Assembly (NCBI GenBank): GCA_949286405.1
Contig: CASECH010000178.1
Location: forward strand, 1 to 14,935
DNA length: 14,935 bases
Origin: an uncultured bacterium
GTDB taxonomy: Bacteria > Cyanobacteriota > Vampirovibrionia > Gastranaerophilales > Gastranaerophilaceae
Reading direction: 5' to 3'
Made by a program: the position numbers and the translations under genes
Shown here: one piece after another, positions 14,831 through 14,935 of the stretch
Layout: each line of letters begins with the position of its first letter
How positions within the stretch are numbered: position 1 is the stretch's first letter
The notes under the pieces: generated by a model
What the model was told of the DNA's origin: nothing
Seen by the model: only the letters and a program-made list of their open reading frames with translations
Database searches by the model: none

Positions 14831-14935
14831 TTAATTTTTTTTACGCTTTTGATATTTTTGTTTACCGTTTTTAGAATTTCTTTGGTGATTATGATTAGGA
14901 CCAGCATATGATGTTTGTATACGTTTTACGCTATA
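14831..14935 (-). CDS. C-terminal end of an unidentified gene, lysine/arginine-rich tail, partial
   Basis: On the minus strand an open frame enters from the right window edge and ends at TAA (14831-14833), giving 34 residues that end QKYQKRKKN. Ten of the 34 residues are Lys or Arg, and many of the rest are Asn, Gln or His, the look of a disordered nucleic-acid-binding tail. Such tails occur on DEAD-box RNA helicases, RNase-type enzymes and translation factors, but too little is visible to choose. The stop is 42 bases before the kinase ATG, consistent with an operon. That this is a real gene rather than a chance frame is inferred from the composition and spacing. Confidence 0.5.
   Translation of the reverse strand, partial: YSVKRIQTSYAGPNHNHQRNSKNGKQKYQKRKKN

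Noticed and set aside
1..14935. CRISPR array, tRNA, rRNA, insertion sequence or prophage
   Set aside because: No regularly spaced repeats, no cloverleaf-like sequence, no transposase or integrase motif and no terminal inverted repeats with target duplications were found; nearly all the DNA is accounted for by genes.

Overview
The window is AT-rich, densely packed bacterial DNA (very low G+C by eye) with 15 protein-coding genes, two of them cut by the window edges. No rRNA, tRNA, insertion sequence, CRISPR array or prophage gene is recognisable. The genes point to a diderm (MlaE-type lipid permease, GspE/PilB-like protein, complete peptidoglycan precursor genes). My best guess is a non-photosynthetic relative of Cyanobacteria such as gut Gastranaerophilales/Vampirovibrionia. 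This rests on base composition, the GKVTR-like end of a MurG substrate loop, and general gene style; it is an inference, not a phylogenetic result.

Region 1 (1-6134, + strand) is a tightly packed division and cell wall (dcw) operon: the end of murF, then mraY, murD, ftsW, murG and folC. Gaps are 1 to 7 bases, or the genes overlap (murD/ftsW by 29, ftsW/murG by 8). The products add D-Ala-D-Ala, attach the precursor to lipid, add D-Glu at an earlier step, polymerise septal glycan and make lipid II. folC, a Mur-ligase relative, stands where murC often follows murG.

Region 2 (6121-7683, - strand) is a membrane-anchored family 2 glycosyltransferase-like protein. Its catalytic motifs are partly altered and it has an unusual cysteine-rich tail. 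It converges on folC with a 14-base overlap. A 188-base divergent intergenic region separates it from region 3.

Region 3 (7872-10340, + strand) holds an exported HtrA-like serine protease without a PDZ domain. After a clear extended -10 promoter come ilvE (branched-chain aminotransferase) and an MlaE-type ABC permease, 15 bases apart and probably co-transcribed.

Region 4 (10345-14935) looks like a signalling neighbourhood. A minus-strand pair encodes a single-domain response regulator and a GspE/PilB-like protein. The latter keeps its N-terminal MshEN-type domain and Walker A but has lost the Asp box, the Walker B glutamate arrangement, the His box and the zinc motif. Next come an unrecognised helical protein on the plus strand and, converging on it, a REC-GAF-HisKA-HATPase histidine kinase whose receiver lacks the conserved lysine. 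The last gene (minus strand) is seen only as a 34-residue basic tail.

All three tail-to-tail junctions are extremely tight (14-base overlap, 4-base gap, 4-base overlap). Strong inverted repeats lie inside coding DNA at two of them. The points most worth a second look are the degenerate ATPase paired with a receiver, the altered glycosyltransferase, the helical repeat protein and the terminator-like hairpins buried in genes.
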